Shown here one piece after another: positions 6,916 through 14,182 of a stretch of 14,400 nt of DNA. This stretch comes from Methanobacterium sp. Its GTDB lineage: Archaea; Methanobacteriota; Methanobacteria; Methanobacteriales; Methanobacteriaceae. Numbering within the stretch: position 1 is the first letter of the stretch; each line of letters starts with the position of its first letter. Below the pieces are notes generated by a model that did not search any database, was not told where the DNA came from, and saw nothing but the letters and a program-made list of their open reading frames with translations. A program made the translations under genes and the position numbers. Where the stretch lies: the NCBI GenBank assembly GCA_003151535.1, contig PLXT01000138.1:1-14400 (forward strand), in the 5' to 3' direction.

Positions 6916-6986
6916 AAAACCACTCCAGTTAGATACAACATCATATAAAATTTAATTTTTATGAATTTAGATGTTTCTGCAAAATT

Positions 6987-6994
6987 TTTATAAA
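6987..6994 (-). promoter_or_regulatory. TATA-box candidate for gltX
   Basis: TTTATAAA (self-complementary), read on the minus strand within CATATTTATAAAAATTTTGC. It is about 72 nt upstream of the ATG and just downstream of the T8 tract that follows idsA. This would give a leader of about 45 nt. Confidence 0.4.
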
Positions 6995-7018
6995 TATGAT
7001 AGTAAATTTCAGTACTTT

Positions 7019-7026
7019 AAAAAAAA
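7019..7026 (-). terminator. Oligo-T terminator candidate after idsA
   Basis: Eight T on the minus strand, 58 bases past the idsA stop codon. It is the first T-run of this length met in any intergenic gap when reading down from the ferredoxin gene. Confidence 0.45.
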
Positions 7027-7084
7027 TTTGTAATTTGATATATTAAATAATATAGAAAATTTATTTTTTTATCAAATAAATTCT

Positions 7085-8071
7085 CTAATGAATCCTCTGT
7101 AGAACGTAGTCTGCTATCATTGCAAGTGATACTGTTGCTTCAGATTCATTGAGTGTCTCAAGTAGATTTTTAGCTGTATCAACATTTCTAATAGCTATGT
7201 CACGAGCGTAGTTGATTGAACCATACTTCTCAAATAGTTCTATAGCCCTTCCAACATCAGTATCTCCATTATCTTTCAATATGGATATTAACTCTTCCTT
7301 ATCTTTAGCTGAAGCATTTGAAAGTGCGTGGACAACCATTAAAGTCATCTTTCCCTCAACAATATCGCTTCCAACAGGTTTTCCAAGGTTTTCTTCTTCA
7401 CTAACAACATCCAAGTAGTCATCTTGTATCTGGAATGCAAGTCCTATGAGTCTACCATATTCAGCTAGGGTTTCTACTTCAACAGGATTTCCTCCCCCAA
7501 TTATTGCACCCGATCGTGTGGCTGCAGCAATAAGAGCTCCTGTTTTCTTGTAGATCATGTTCATGTATTCTTCTTCATTTACTTCGAAATTACCCTCAAA
7601 ACACATGTCAGATGCTTGACCCTCACATATCTTGATACATGCATCAACAACTGTTTTAAGTGCATTTAATACACGTTCATAGGAAATACTGTCTATTGGT
7701 GTTTCGAGCACAGTTTCAAATGCCTTGGAGAATAGTGTGTCACCAGCAAGTATTGCCATTGGTTCTCCCCAAAGCACATGTACAGATGGTTTTCCCCTCC
7801 TCATTTCATCCTTATCCATGATATCGTCATGTATCAATGAAAAGGTGTGTATCAGTTCCACTGCAGCAGCTGTTTTAAGTGCTACTTCTGCTGTTCCACC
7901 CACTGCTTCTGAGCTTAAAACAACAAGAGATGGGCGTATTTTCTTTCCACCCGCCATAATTAGATGTTGTGTTGATTTCTGAAGTTCTTCTGGATCTACT
8001 GTGTCCAATGAATTTTTAATCTCCACATCAATGTCTTTAGAGTATTTCCTTAATATGTCAACTACTTCCAT
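7085..8071 (-). CDS. idsA: Bifunctional short-chain (FPP/GGPP) polyprenyl diphosphate synthase
   Basis: A 328-residue trans-isoprenyl diphosphate synthase. It condenses DMAPP with IPP to farnesyl and geranylgeranyl diphosphate, the C20 donor for archaeal ether lipids. The first Asp-rich motif is LIHDDIMDKDEMRRG (Asp82, Asp83, Asp86). The second is FQIQDDYLDVV (Asp217, Asp218, Asp221). GGKKIRP (41-47) binds the IPP diphosphate. Phe77, fifth before the first motif, is the position that limits product length in archaeal GGPP synthases. I chose the ATG at 8071-8069, where TGATG overlaps the RNase J stop. The alternative TTG three bases earlier (329 residues) lies almost on top of the GGAGGAG site at 8082-8076. 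The overlap implies coupled translation with RNase J. Confidence 0.95.
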   Translation of the reverse strand: MEVVDILRKYSKDIDVEIKNSLDTVDPEELQKSTQHLIMAGGKKIRPSLVVLSSEAVGGTAEVALKTAAAVELIHTFSLIHDDIMDKDEMRRGKPSVHVLWGEPMAILAGDTLFSKAFETVLETPIDSISYERVLNALKTVVDACIKICEGQASDMCFEGNFEVNEEEYMNMIYKKTGALIAAATRSGAIIGGGNPVEVETLAEYGRLIGLAFQIQDDYLDVVSEEENLGKPVGSDIVEGKMTLMVVHALSNASAKDKEELISILKDNGDTDVGRAIELFEKYGSINYARDIAIRNVDTAKNLLETLNESEATVSLAMIADYVLQRIH

Positions 8072-9420
8072 CAAACTCCTCCATTAAACACCTGTGCCTG
8101 TCCGTTACGTAATATGTGTATATCATTACCTAATTTATATCCTTCTTCCTCTGCTAGTTCTGTGTATGCTGCAAGCATATTCAAATTTCCGTGAGAAGGT
8201 ATAAGATGTTTTGGGTCTAGCATTCTGATAAAATCACGATGATCTTCCTTACCAGCATGGCCAGAAACGTGTGCATTTGTAAATATTCTTGCACCGCTTG
8301 ATTTGAGCCTTCTTTCCATAAGGTTACGATTGGCTATGTTCATTGGGTTTGGTATGACAGATGCTGATATCACAATGTTATCGCCCGGCCTTACATTGAA
8401 CATGGTTTTACCGTTTGCTATCCTAGGAAGTAGTGCATCAGGTTCTCCTTGATGGCCTGTTGCAACTAGAACATATTCCGATCTGTTTTCATCAGCTCTT
8501 GCAAGGGCACGGTTAACGGCCTTTGGACTTCCGTAAACACTTGCAGTGTCTGGAAGTTTCAGTAGTCCCATTGTCTCGGCCATGGTACAGTATCTTTCCA
8601 TTGACCTTCCTAATAGGAGTATCTTACGATTACTCTCATCTGCAATGTTACATATAGCCTGGATCCTTTCAATATGGGATGAAAATGTTGTGATAATCAT
8701 TCCCGTATCTTCTTTTAATGGTTCTTCCATTATGTCCTTTAACACTAACCTTGCAACCTTTTCAGAGTGTGTTTTAAGTTGATCATCCTCAGCTGCTCGT
8801 GTTGTATCCACAATCAATGCCAGTACGCCTTTACGTCCCAACTCTCTGAATCGCTGGTAATCTGGTGGGGGTGAAATTGTCTGGTGATTATCAAATTTGA
8901 AATCATTTGAGTATACTACTATTCCCTCTGATGTGTGTAGTGCTGGTGTAACTGTCTGAGGTATACTGTGGGTTGTTCTTACAAATTCAAGTGTTATGTC
9001 GGGAGATATTTGAATTTTTTCTCCAGAATTTAATACCTGAAGTGGGTTGGTAACCTTGAACTTCCTTTCTCCCTTTATGGTTTTTTCAATTAATGCCATT
9101 GTATATGGTGTGGCTATTAATGGTGCCTCATATCTGTGTGCAAGTTTTGCGACCGCACCTATATGGTCCAAGTGTCCATGTGTAAAGACTATTGCCCTTA
9201 CTTTCCCATCAACATCCTTCATTAAGGTGTCGTCTGGTATGATTCCCCTTTCGATAAGGTCTAAACTATGCATTCTCGCTATATCTGTGTCTTCATGGAT
9301 ATGGATTCTGTCTAGGTGTATTCCCATGTCGAATATTACAACATCTTCACCCACCTTTACAGCAGACATGTTTTTGCCCACTTCCTCATATCCTCCAACA
9401 GCTATTATTTCAACGCTCAT
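8071..9420 (-). CDS. Archaeal ribonuclease J (beta-CASP metallo-beta-lactamase exonuclease)
   Basis: A 449-residue protein. Characterised archaeal RNase J enzymes are 5'-3' exoribonucleases that degrade unprotected RNA. The metallo-beta-lactamase core shows HGHLDH (His81, His83, Asp85, His86), His151 in RTTHSIPQ and Asp173 in YSNDFKF. The beta-CASP part follows (ITTFSSHIERI, LLGRSMERY, ATGHQGEPDALLPRI). The closing metal-site segments are NAHVSGHAGKEDH and LIPSHGNL. The start at 9420 gives the family N-terminus MSVEIIAVGGYEEVGKNM and has GAGGAGAT (9434-9427) six bases upstream. A longer reading from 9465 would overlap the upstream gene by 44 bases and add a non-conserved tail. It starts one base after the IPP isomerase stop and overlaps idsA by one base, so it is firmly inside the isoprenoid operon. 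Confidence 0.94.
   Translation of the reverse strand: MSVEIIAVGGYEEVGKNMSAVKVGEDVVIFDMGIHLDRIHIHEDTDIARMHSLDLIERGIIPDDTLMKDVDGKVRAIVFTHGHLDHIGAVAKLAHRYEAPLIATPYTMALIEKTIKGERKFKVTNPLQVLNSGEKIQISPDITLEFVRTTHSIPQTVTPALHTSEGIVVYSNDFKFDNHQTISPPPDYQRFRELGRKGVLALIVDTTRAAEDDQLKTHSEKVARLVLKDIMEEPLKEDTGMIITTFSSHIERIQAICNIADESNRKILLLGRSMERYCTMAETMGLLKLPDTASVYGSPKAVNRALARADENRSEYVLVATGHQGEPDALLPRIANGKTMFNVRPGDNIVISASVIPNPMNIANRNLMERRLKSSGARIFTNAHVSGHAGKEDHRDFIRMLDPKHLIPSHGNLNMLAAYTELAEEEGYKLGNDIHILRNGQAQVFNGGV
8076..8082 (-). promoter_or_regulatory. Shine-Dalgarno that fixes the idsA start
   Basis: GGAGGAG on the minus strand lies inside the last codons of the RNase J gene. Its spacing is 4 nt to the ATG at 8071 but only 1 nt to the TTG at 8074, so the ATG is favoured. 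Confidence 0.6.
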
Positions 9421-9421
9421 T

Positions 9422-10471
9422 CTATGATCTCCTCGCGTATTTTTTTGTTTCGAAACCTCTTTCATTGAGCCATTCTTTAGTATCTCCCTTAATTATCAGG
9501 GATGATTTCTTAAGTTCTGCTATGTTTGATGCTCCAACAAGGAACATTGCAACGCGGAGTTCCTCATTAAATTTATTAAGTTTATTAATTACTGCATTAT
9601 GGCCAATATAAGCTTCTTTAAGTAACGGTAAGGCAATTCCTACTGCATCTGCCCCTAAAGCTATTGCTTTAGCAGCATCTAGACCGCTTCTTATACCGCC
9701 AGATGATATTACAGGTATTTTAACTGATTGACATACTTCCACAGTGCTTGCTGCTGTTGGTATTCCCCAGTCCCAAAATACATCGCCCATGGTTCTGTCC
9801 TTGGCACGATATGTTTCAACTGCAGCCCAACTTGTGCCGCCTGCACCTGCTATGTCTATTGCACCTACTCCTGCATTTTCAAGGGCCATTGCATCTTCTG
9901 CATTGATTCCTGCTCCGGTTTCCTTGGCTATTACATGTACTTTAAGTGTTTTGCATATTTCTTCTATGGCTTTGATATGTCCTGTGGCATTTACATCACC
10001 TTCAGGCTGTATTGCCTCTTGTAATGGATTTAAATGTACTGCTAATGCATCTGCGTTTATCATGTCAACCGATTGTTCTGCAAGTTCGATCTGCTGACAT
10101 CCAATGTTACCTATCAGGAACGCAGATGGTGCCTCTTCCCTTACAATTGTGTAGGTGGGAGTTAGTTCAGGATTTTTAACTGCAGCACGTTGACTTCCAA
10201 CACCCATGCCTATATTCAATTTATTTACTGCCTTTGCAAGTTCTTTGTTAATTGTTAACGCTGCTGGGTGTCCGCCTGTCATTGCAGATATTATAAATGG
10301 TGAATCTAATTTTTTGCCTAAGATATTTATTGAAATATCTATATCTTCCTTGTTCACCTCTGGAAGGGCTTTATGGATGAGTTCTATCTCCTCAAATCCA
10401 GTTTTCTTCCTGTATTCAACATTACAGTTTTTACACAGGAGTAAATGTTCTAATTTTCTGTTTGAAATCAT
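9422..10471 (-). CDS. fni: Type 2 isopentenyl-diphosphate delta-isomerase
   Basis: A 349-residue FMN-dependent TIM-barrel enzyme that interconverts IPP and DMAPP, providing the primer for idsA. Substrate-binding N-terminal residues are in NRKLEHL (4-10). MTGG (64-67) and GSQRAA (92-97) contact FMN. HLNPLQEAIQPEGD (146-159) holds the catalytic Gln and the Mg-binding Glu. IAKETGAGI (181-189) carries the FMN lysine, and SSGGIRSG (256-263) the phosphate loop. Length matches archaeal Fni. Cys13 and Cys16 near the N-terminus are a small oddity of unknown meaning. The ATG at 10471 follows the kinase gene stop by 10 bases, with GAAGG upstream. The RNase J start is one base after its stop. Confidence 0.95.
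   Translation of the reverse strand: MISNRKLEHLLLCKNCNVEYRKKTGFEEIELIHKALPEVNKEDIDISINILGKKLDSPFIISAMTGGHPAALTINKELAKAVNKLNIGMGVGSQRAAVKNPELTPTYTIVREEAPSAFLIGNIGCQQIELAEQSVDMINADALAVHLNPLQEAIQPEGDVNATGHIKAIEEICKTLKVHVIAKETGAGINAEDAMALENAGVGAIDIAGAGGTSWAAVETYRAKDRTMGDVFWDWGIPTAASTVEVCQSVKIPVISSGGIRSGLDAAKAIALGADAVGIALPLLKEAYIGHNAVINKLNKFNEELRVAMFLVGASNIAELKKSSLIIKGDTKEWLNERGFETKKYARRS
9427..9434 (-). promoter_or_regulatory. Shine-Dalgarno that fixes the RNase J start
   Basis: GAGGAGAT on the minus strand is within the last codons of the IPP isomerase gene and 6 nt before the ATG at 9420. It supports the shorter protein over the reading that begins at 9465. Confidence 0.6.
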
Positions 10472-10481
10472 TTTTTTTCCT

Positions 10482-11276
10482 TCATTTTCTTATTAAAGTA
10501 CCAATTCCTTTTTCACCCTTTAGGGCCCGTTTTATATTATTATCGTGACTTGCATTGATTATTTCAGATTCAATGCCAATTTTAGCTAATTCAAGAAGTT
10601 CGTTGAGTTTTCCACCCATACCACCGGTTACATCAACGGTTTGTGTACTGTCAGCTGATTCTAGATCATTGCACGATGTAACCACTTTTAGAAGGCATGC
10701 ATCAGAAAATTTCTTGGGATCTTTATTGTATATCCCATCAACATCGGTACCTAGAACAACCTTTTCAGGTTTTAAATTTTCAGCCAAATATTTTATTATC
10801 TGATCACCAGAGAGTACTGCCATCTTTATTTTATCTTCCATATCAAGGACCACATCTCCATACAAGACAGGAACAAAACCGATATCCAAATATTTTGATA
10901 TTAAATCCAGATCAGCTCTTATGATTCGTTTATTATATGTTTGAACGAATGATGATGGCTGTATTGAGACCGCTGGGATTTCTTTTTCTATGAGATGCTG
11001 GCAAACCAGTTGATTCAGATTTTTAACAGAATTCTGTGTCTTTGAGAATCCCTGCTTTTTTCTTGAAAGTTCTTCAAATGAATCTATTTCACTACCTATT
11101 GCATATTCTTTGGCGTATGGATGTCCAAATGAACCTGCTCCATGTACCACAATTAATTTATGATATGATGAGTTTGATATTTCTCTTGCTATTCGAGTTA
11201 AATTTGATGAGTCCAATGTTGGAGTTAATGAATCCTTACGGGTAATAACACTTCCCCCGAGTTTTAGGATTATCAT
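10482..11276 (-). CDS. ipk: Isopentenyl phosphate kinase
   Basis: A 264-residue amino acid kinase-fold enzyme that phosphorylates isopentenyl phosphate to IPP, the last step of the archaeal mevalonate route. KLGGSVIT (5-12) includes the phosphate-binding Lys5. HGAGSFGHP (45-53) contains the diagnostic IPK histidine, His52, that replaces the residues of N-acetylglutamate and UMP kinases. YGDVV (139-143), LSGDQI (155-160), GTDVDGIYNKDP (176-187) and VTGGMGGK (216-223) build the nucleotide site. Ala47 in place of the common Gly in HGGGSFGH is a minor change. The ATG at 11276 has a modest AGGT upstream. It lies 105 bp after mevalonate kinase, with a possible internal promoter, and 10 bp before fni. 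Confidence 0.94.
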   Translation of the reverse strand: MIILKLGGSVITRKDSLTPTLDSSNLTRIAREISNSSYHKLIVVHGAGSFGHPYAKEYAIGSEIDSFEELSRKKQGFSKTQNSVKNLNQLVCQHLIEKEIPAVSIQPSSFVQTYNKRIIRADLDLISKYLDIGFVPVLYGDVVLDMEDKIKMAVLSGDQIIKYLAENLKPEKVVLGTDVDGIYNKDPKKFSDACLLKVVTSCNDLESADSTQTVDVTGGMGGKLNELLELAKIGIESEIINASHDNNIKRALKGEKGIGTLIRK

Positions 11277-11358
11277 TTAGAACCTGCCTTTTTTATTATT
11301 TAAATACATTTTAGTTCCTTAAATTATATTGATGATTATTATAAACCGTAAATTCCAG

Positions 11359-11366
11359 TTTTATAT
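11359..11366 (-). promoter_or_regulatory. TATA-box candidate before isopentenyl phosphate kinase
   Basis: The minus strand reads ATATAAAA in the mevalonate kinase/IPK gap, about 85 nt before the ATG. It would give a leader of some 60 nt and let the IPK-fni-RNase J-idsA group be expressed separately. Confidence 0.28.
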
Positions 11367-11381
11367 GATAAACACACTATT

Positions 11382-12356
11382 TTATTCTAATCTCACACCA
11401 TCGGTGGATATTTTCAATTTAAATGCATTTTCGAATTCATTTATACTTTCTATAACTTCTTTGAATTTTCCCGGACAGTAAGCTATCATGCTTCCGCCTC
11501 CACCAGCACCAGTTAATTTTGATCCGAGTGCACCTTTTTTGCGGGCAATATAAACCATTTTAGATAATTCATCTGTGTTAACGCCTATTGCATCTAACAG
11601 TCCATGGTTTATGTTCATGAACTCACCTATCATCTTATGATCTCCACTTGTCAAAGCTTCCCTTGCACCGTTGGTAAGTGCCTCCATTGAGTTAAATAAT
11701 GGAATCATTACCTGAGGATTAGATTCCGTTTTAAGTCTCACAGATTCGACTAATTTACCTGTGTTTCCTCTTTTGGATGTGTAACCAATGACTAATGGGA
11801 TTTCTGAATCTATATCTAATTTAATAATCTTTTCAGCATCCCGTGAAAGATATACAATACCACCATATGTACTGAGTATAGTATCTATAGGACTTGCAGA
11901 ACCCTGTACAATCAATTCTACTTGATAGGCCAGTTTAGCTATTTCATCCCTTGTAAGTTTGACATATTTGAATGACGATGCAGCCTTTACAGTTGCAACT
12001 GTAACAGCTGCAGATGATCCCAGTCCAGCACCTACAGGTATATCAAGGTTAATGGTTATTTCAAGTCCATCCTTAGAACCTGTTTTCATAAGTGCTATAA
12101 GTACGTATTTAAGGATGCCTTCATTGTTTTCACCATTATCGAGCTCAATAGTTCCCTGTTCAATATTCAGAAAACCCGATATTCCAATATTATTGATCGT
12201 AACATGCGTTTTTTTGTCCTCACGTTCTTGTATCGAAACATAAGCTCTTTTATCAACTGCAGCTGCTATAGCTGGTTTACCGTAGACTACTGCGTGTTCA
12301 CCAAACAGGATGGTTTTCCCTGGTGCCGATGCAGTGACATTCCTTGGATTTAACAT
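11382..12356 (-). CDS. mvk: Mevalonate kinase
   Basis: A 324-residue GHMP kinase that makes mevalonate 5-phosphate from mevalonate and ATP. Motif 1 is ASAPGKTILFGEHAVVYGKP (9-28). Motif 2, the phosphate loop, is IPVGAGLGSSAAV (106-118). The catalytic Asp is Asp158 in SASPIDTILSTYGG. Motif 3 is KLTGAGGGGSMIA (280-292). HAVVYGKPA distinguishes mevalonate kinase from homoserine and phosphomevalonate kinases. Size fits the shorter archaeal form. The ATG at 12356 has only a weak AGGA upstream, at about 11 nt. It lies 131 bp after the MEMO gene and 105 bp before IPK. The enzymes that process mevalonate phosphate to isopentenyl phosphate are not in this window. Confidence 0.95.
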   Translation of the reverse strand: MLNPRNVTASAPGKTILFGEHAVVYGKPAIAAAVDKRAYVSIQEREDKKTHVTINNIGISGFLNIEQGTIELDNGENNEGILKYVLIALMKTGSKDGLEITINLDIPVGAGLGSSAAVTVATVKAASSFKYVKLTRDEIAKLAYQVELIVQGSASPIDTILSTYGGIVYLSRDAEKIIKLDIDSEIPLVIGYTSKRGNTGKLVESVRLKTESNPQVMIPLFNSMEALTNGAREALTSGDHKMIGEFMNINHGLLDAIGVNTDELSKMVYIARKKGALGSKLTGAGGGGSMIAYCPGKFKEVIESINEFENAFKLKISTDGVRLE

Positions 12357-12487
12357 ATAATCGTGAATCCTGAAAATTTATTAAATTAATATGTCAACAT
12401 TAATTCTAGTTTTGGTAGAACTTTTAAAATTTTACCTTTGATATCTCTTTGATCTGTTAATTGATCCTTCTAATTGGTTTTAATGAT

Positions 12488-13327
12488 TTATTTAAACACT
12501 GCAGATGCATATGCTACAACCGAACTTTTATCTCCTGTTGCATCACCGCTTGTTGCATATTTAAGCACTTCACAGTTAGTTGCTCCCATTTTCTTTGTGG
12601 CAACCAGTGTAGCTGCTACAGGTCCATATCCACACATGCTGACATTTAGTTCTGCAACACGGTTCATCATCAATTTTTCGTCCATGTTCTTTATGGCATC
12701 GATTACTTGCATGTCCTGATTGTGTGCTACATTTTGGGGTTTGTAGTGTGTAAAGTCTGTACTTGCAATTACAACCACATCTCTTCCGAGTTCGCTGGCT
12801 GTTTTCTGGATTGAATCACCGATCTCATTGGATGTTTCAAGGTCCTGCATCCACATTGTAACCGGTACGAATTTGAAATTAGGGTTAAGGTACTGTAGAA
12901 ATGGTAGTTGAACCTCTGCACTATGTTCCTTTAAATGTGCTGTAGTGTTTGAATCTATTATACTTGCATTTTCAATCATTAAATCTGCAAATTCACCATC
13001 TATATCTGAAAGTCCAAGTGGTGTTTCCCATGACCCGTTGTTCATGGTTGACACACCCGATCCAAGTCCAGTATGGTTTGGACATAGTATAATAAATGTT
13101 TCTGGAAATCCGTCCTCTGTTATTTTATGGTATGTGTGTGCTGCTACAGGTCCTGAATATACATAACCAGCATGGGGGGCTATAACACCTTTGATATCTC
13201 TTTTACTCCCCATTTCAGGTATGCTTCCTGGACCTAACTCATGTTTGAAGCACCACTCTATTTGTTTTCTAAGTGAATCAGGGTCTAGTTCATAAAAAAG
13301 TCCTGCAACTGCAGGTTTCCTTATCAT
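12488..13327 (-). CDS. amrB: MEMO1 family protein (AmmeMemoRadiSam system protein B)
   Basis: A 279-residue MEMO-fold protein, related to extradiol dioxygenases. Conserved segments are VAGLFYE, GVIAPHAGYVYSG (His52), LCPNHTGLG (His85), EHSAEVQLPFL, ASTDFTHY and MCGYGPVA (Cys232). His52, His85 and Cys232 correspond to the His/His/Cys metal site described in human MEMO1, so metal binding is probably retained. In many prokaryotes the gene goes with AMMECR1 and a radical-SAM gene in a system of unresolved function; neither partner is here. I chose the ATG at 13327, giving the family start MIRKPAVAGLFYE, with GGAAGGTGAT just upstream. The alternative TTG at 13354 adds nine unconserved residues. 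It follows rpsB on the same strand after 175 bp. Confidence 0.92.
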   Translation of the reverse strand: MIRKPAVAGLFYELDPDSLRKQIEWCFKHELGPGSIPEMGSKRDIKGVIAPHAGYVYSGPVAAHTYHKITEDGFPETFIILCPNHTGLGSGVSTMNNGSWETPLGLSDIDGEFADLMIENASIIDSNTTAHLKEHSAEVQLPFLQYLNPNFKFVPVTMWMQDLETSNEIGDSIQKTASELGRDVVVIASTDFTHYKPQNVAHNQDMQVIDAIKNMDEKLMMNRVAELNVSMCGYGPVAATLVATKKMGATNCEVLKYATSGDATGDKSSVVAYASAVFK

Positions 13328-13330
13328 AAA

Positions 13331-13340
13331 ATCACCTTCC
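13331..13340 (-). promoter_or_regulatory. Shine-Dalgarno that fixes the MEMO start
   Basis: GGAAGGTGAT on the minus strand, 3 nt before the ATG at 13327 (core AGGTGAT). It lies inside the longer TTG reading and supports the shorter start. Confidence 0.6.
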
Positions 13341-13434
13341 TCTTTTTTAAACAAATTTTATCGAGTAATAATACACAAATTCCATATGTACAAATTAAAA
13401 TCCCATATCTTCTATTATCTCAATTTCTAAAGTT

Positions 13435-13461
13435 ATCTGCCCGGACATGATCAGAGCAGAT
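13435..13461. other. Stem-loop candidate in the rpsB-MEMO spacer
   Basis: ATCTGC (13435-13440) and GCAGAT (13456-13461) are perfect 6-bp arms around a 15-nt loop that contains TGATCA. It is the only G+C-rich patch of this A+T-rich 175-bp spacer. No T-run follows on either strand, so it is not a standard archaeal terminator. A leader structure or protein site is possible. Confidence 0.3.
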
Positions 13462-13462
13462 T

Positions 13463-13490
13463 ACTCGAGTATATAATTAAATATTTATAA
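13463..13490 (-). promoter_or_regulatory. Promoter candidate for MEMO, with an 8-bp palindrome
   Basis: On the minus strand TTATAAATAT (13490-13481) lies 12 bases past the rpsB stop codon. It is followed by a second A+T element, AATTATATA (13479-13471), and then the palindrome ACTCGAGT (13470-13463). Transcription would begin near 13461, at the start of the stem-loop region. The palindrome sits where an operator could act. Confidence 0.3.
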
Positions 13491-13502
13491 AATTGAAGAT
13501 TA

Positions 13503-14099
13503 TTACATCTTCAATTCAAAGTCTGTTGGAGGGATACTAAGGTCCTGATCTTCTGCTAGGTCTCCTCTTCCTCTGAGTGTCTGTCTAGCAAGTAACCAGT
13601 ATACTAATGCTATAGCTTTTCTTCCCTTGTTGTTTACAGGCACAACAATATCTACATTTCCAAGAAGGTTTTCTGTATCGCATAATGCTACTACAGGTAT
13701 TCCTATCTGTCTTGCTTCTATTATTGCCTGGGAATCTGATCTTGGATCTGTTACAACCAGTACTTTAGGTTCTATGAATTTTCCGTAGTTAGGGTTGGTT
13801 AGTGTTCCTGGTATAAACCTTCCAGGTATTGTTTTAGCCCCTGTGACTTGTCCGAATTTTTTAACTGGTGCTTGTCCGTACTGTCTAGTAGATACAACAA
13901 GTACATCGTCTAGGTCGAATTTTGCAAGGAACTTACCTGCTGCAACGATTCTGTCGTTGGTTTTCCTAACATCTAAAACGTAAAGACCATCAGCCCTTAC
14001 CCTGTATATGTATCTTTCCATGTCCTTTGTTTTTTGTTGTGTACCTATGTGTAAACCTGCTGCTAAATATTTGTCCAATGGAATTAATAATTCTGACAA
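13503..14099 (-). CDS. rpsB: 30S ribosomal protein S2 (uS2), archaeal
   Basis: A 198-residue protein matching archaeal uS2, which is shorter than the bacterial form. It shows GLHIGTQQKTKDM (15-27), YRVRADGLYVLDVRKTNDRI (32-51), GRFIPGTLTNPNY (93-105), VTDPRSDSQAIIEA (116-129) and the conserved GIPVVALCDTENLLGNVDIVVPVNNKGRKAI stretch (133-163, positions approximate). It joins the small subunit between head and body near the mRNA exit. The start is TTG at 14099-14097, giving MSELL, with GAGGTGGT at 14110-14103 directly upstream; no in-frame ATG fits. Archaeal S2 usually lies with enolase, RNA polymerase subunits N and K, and other ribosomal genes, and this window probably enters that cluster to its right. 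Confidence 0.96.
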   Translation of the reverse strand: MSELLIPLDKYLAAGLHIGTQQKTKDMERYIYRVRADGLYVLDVRKTNDRIVAAGKFLAKFDLDDVLVVSTRQYGQAPVKKFGQVTGAKTIPGRFIPGTLTNPNYGKFIEPKVLVVTDPRSDSQAIIEARQIGIPVVALCDTENLLGNVDIVVPVNNKGRKAIALVYWLLARQTLRGRGDLAEDQDLSIPPTDFELKM

Positions 14100-14102
14100 T
14101 TT

Positions 14103-14110
14103 ACCACCTC
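14103..14110 (-). promoter_or_regulatory. Shine-Dalgarno fixing the TTG start of rpsB
   Basis: GAGGTGGT on the minus strand, three bases before the TTG at 14099. It supports a non-ATG start for this highly expressed gene. Confidence 0.6.
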
Positions 14111-14182
14111 ATATAGAAATTTATATTTGTTTTATAATCTTGAAAATTTATCTGCTGAATTTTTGAATGAATAAATTTAGTA

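Noticed and set aside
9421..9465. A 15-residue N-terminal extension of RNase J starting at 9465
   Set aside because: It overlaps the end of fni and lacks conservation; the ATG at 9420 has a strong Shine-Dalgarno and the family-typical N-terminus.
9047..10097. Plus-strand reading frames of 96-126 residues opposite RNase J and fni
   Set aside because: They are antisense shadows of well-supported genes, with low-complexity Ser/Ala/Cys composition and no recognisable domain.
13328..13354. A nine-residue extension of the MEMO protein from a TTG
   Set aside because: It would run through the strong ribosome binding site of the ATG at 13327 and adds residues absent from the family.
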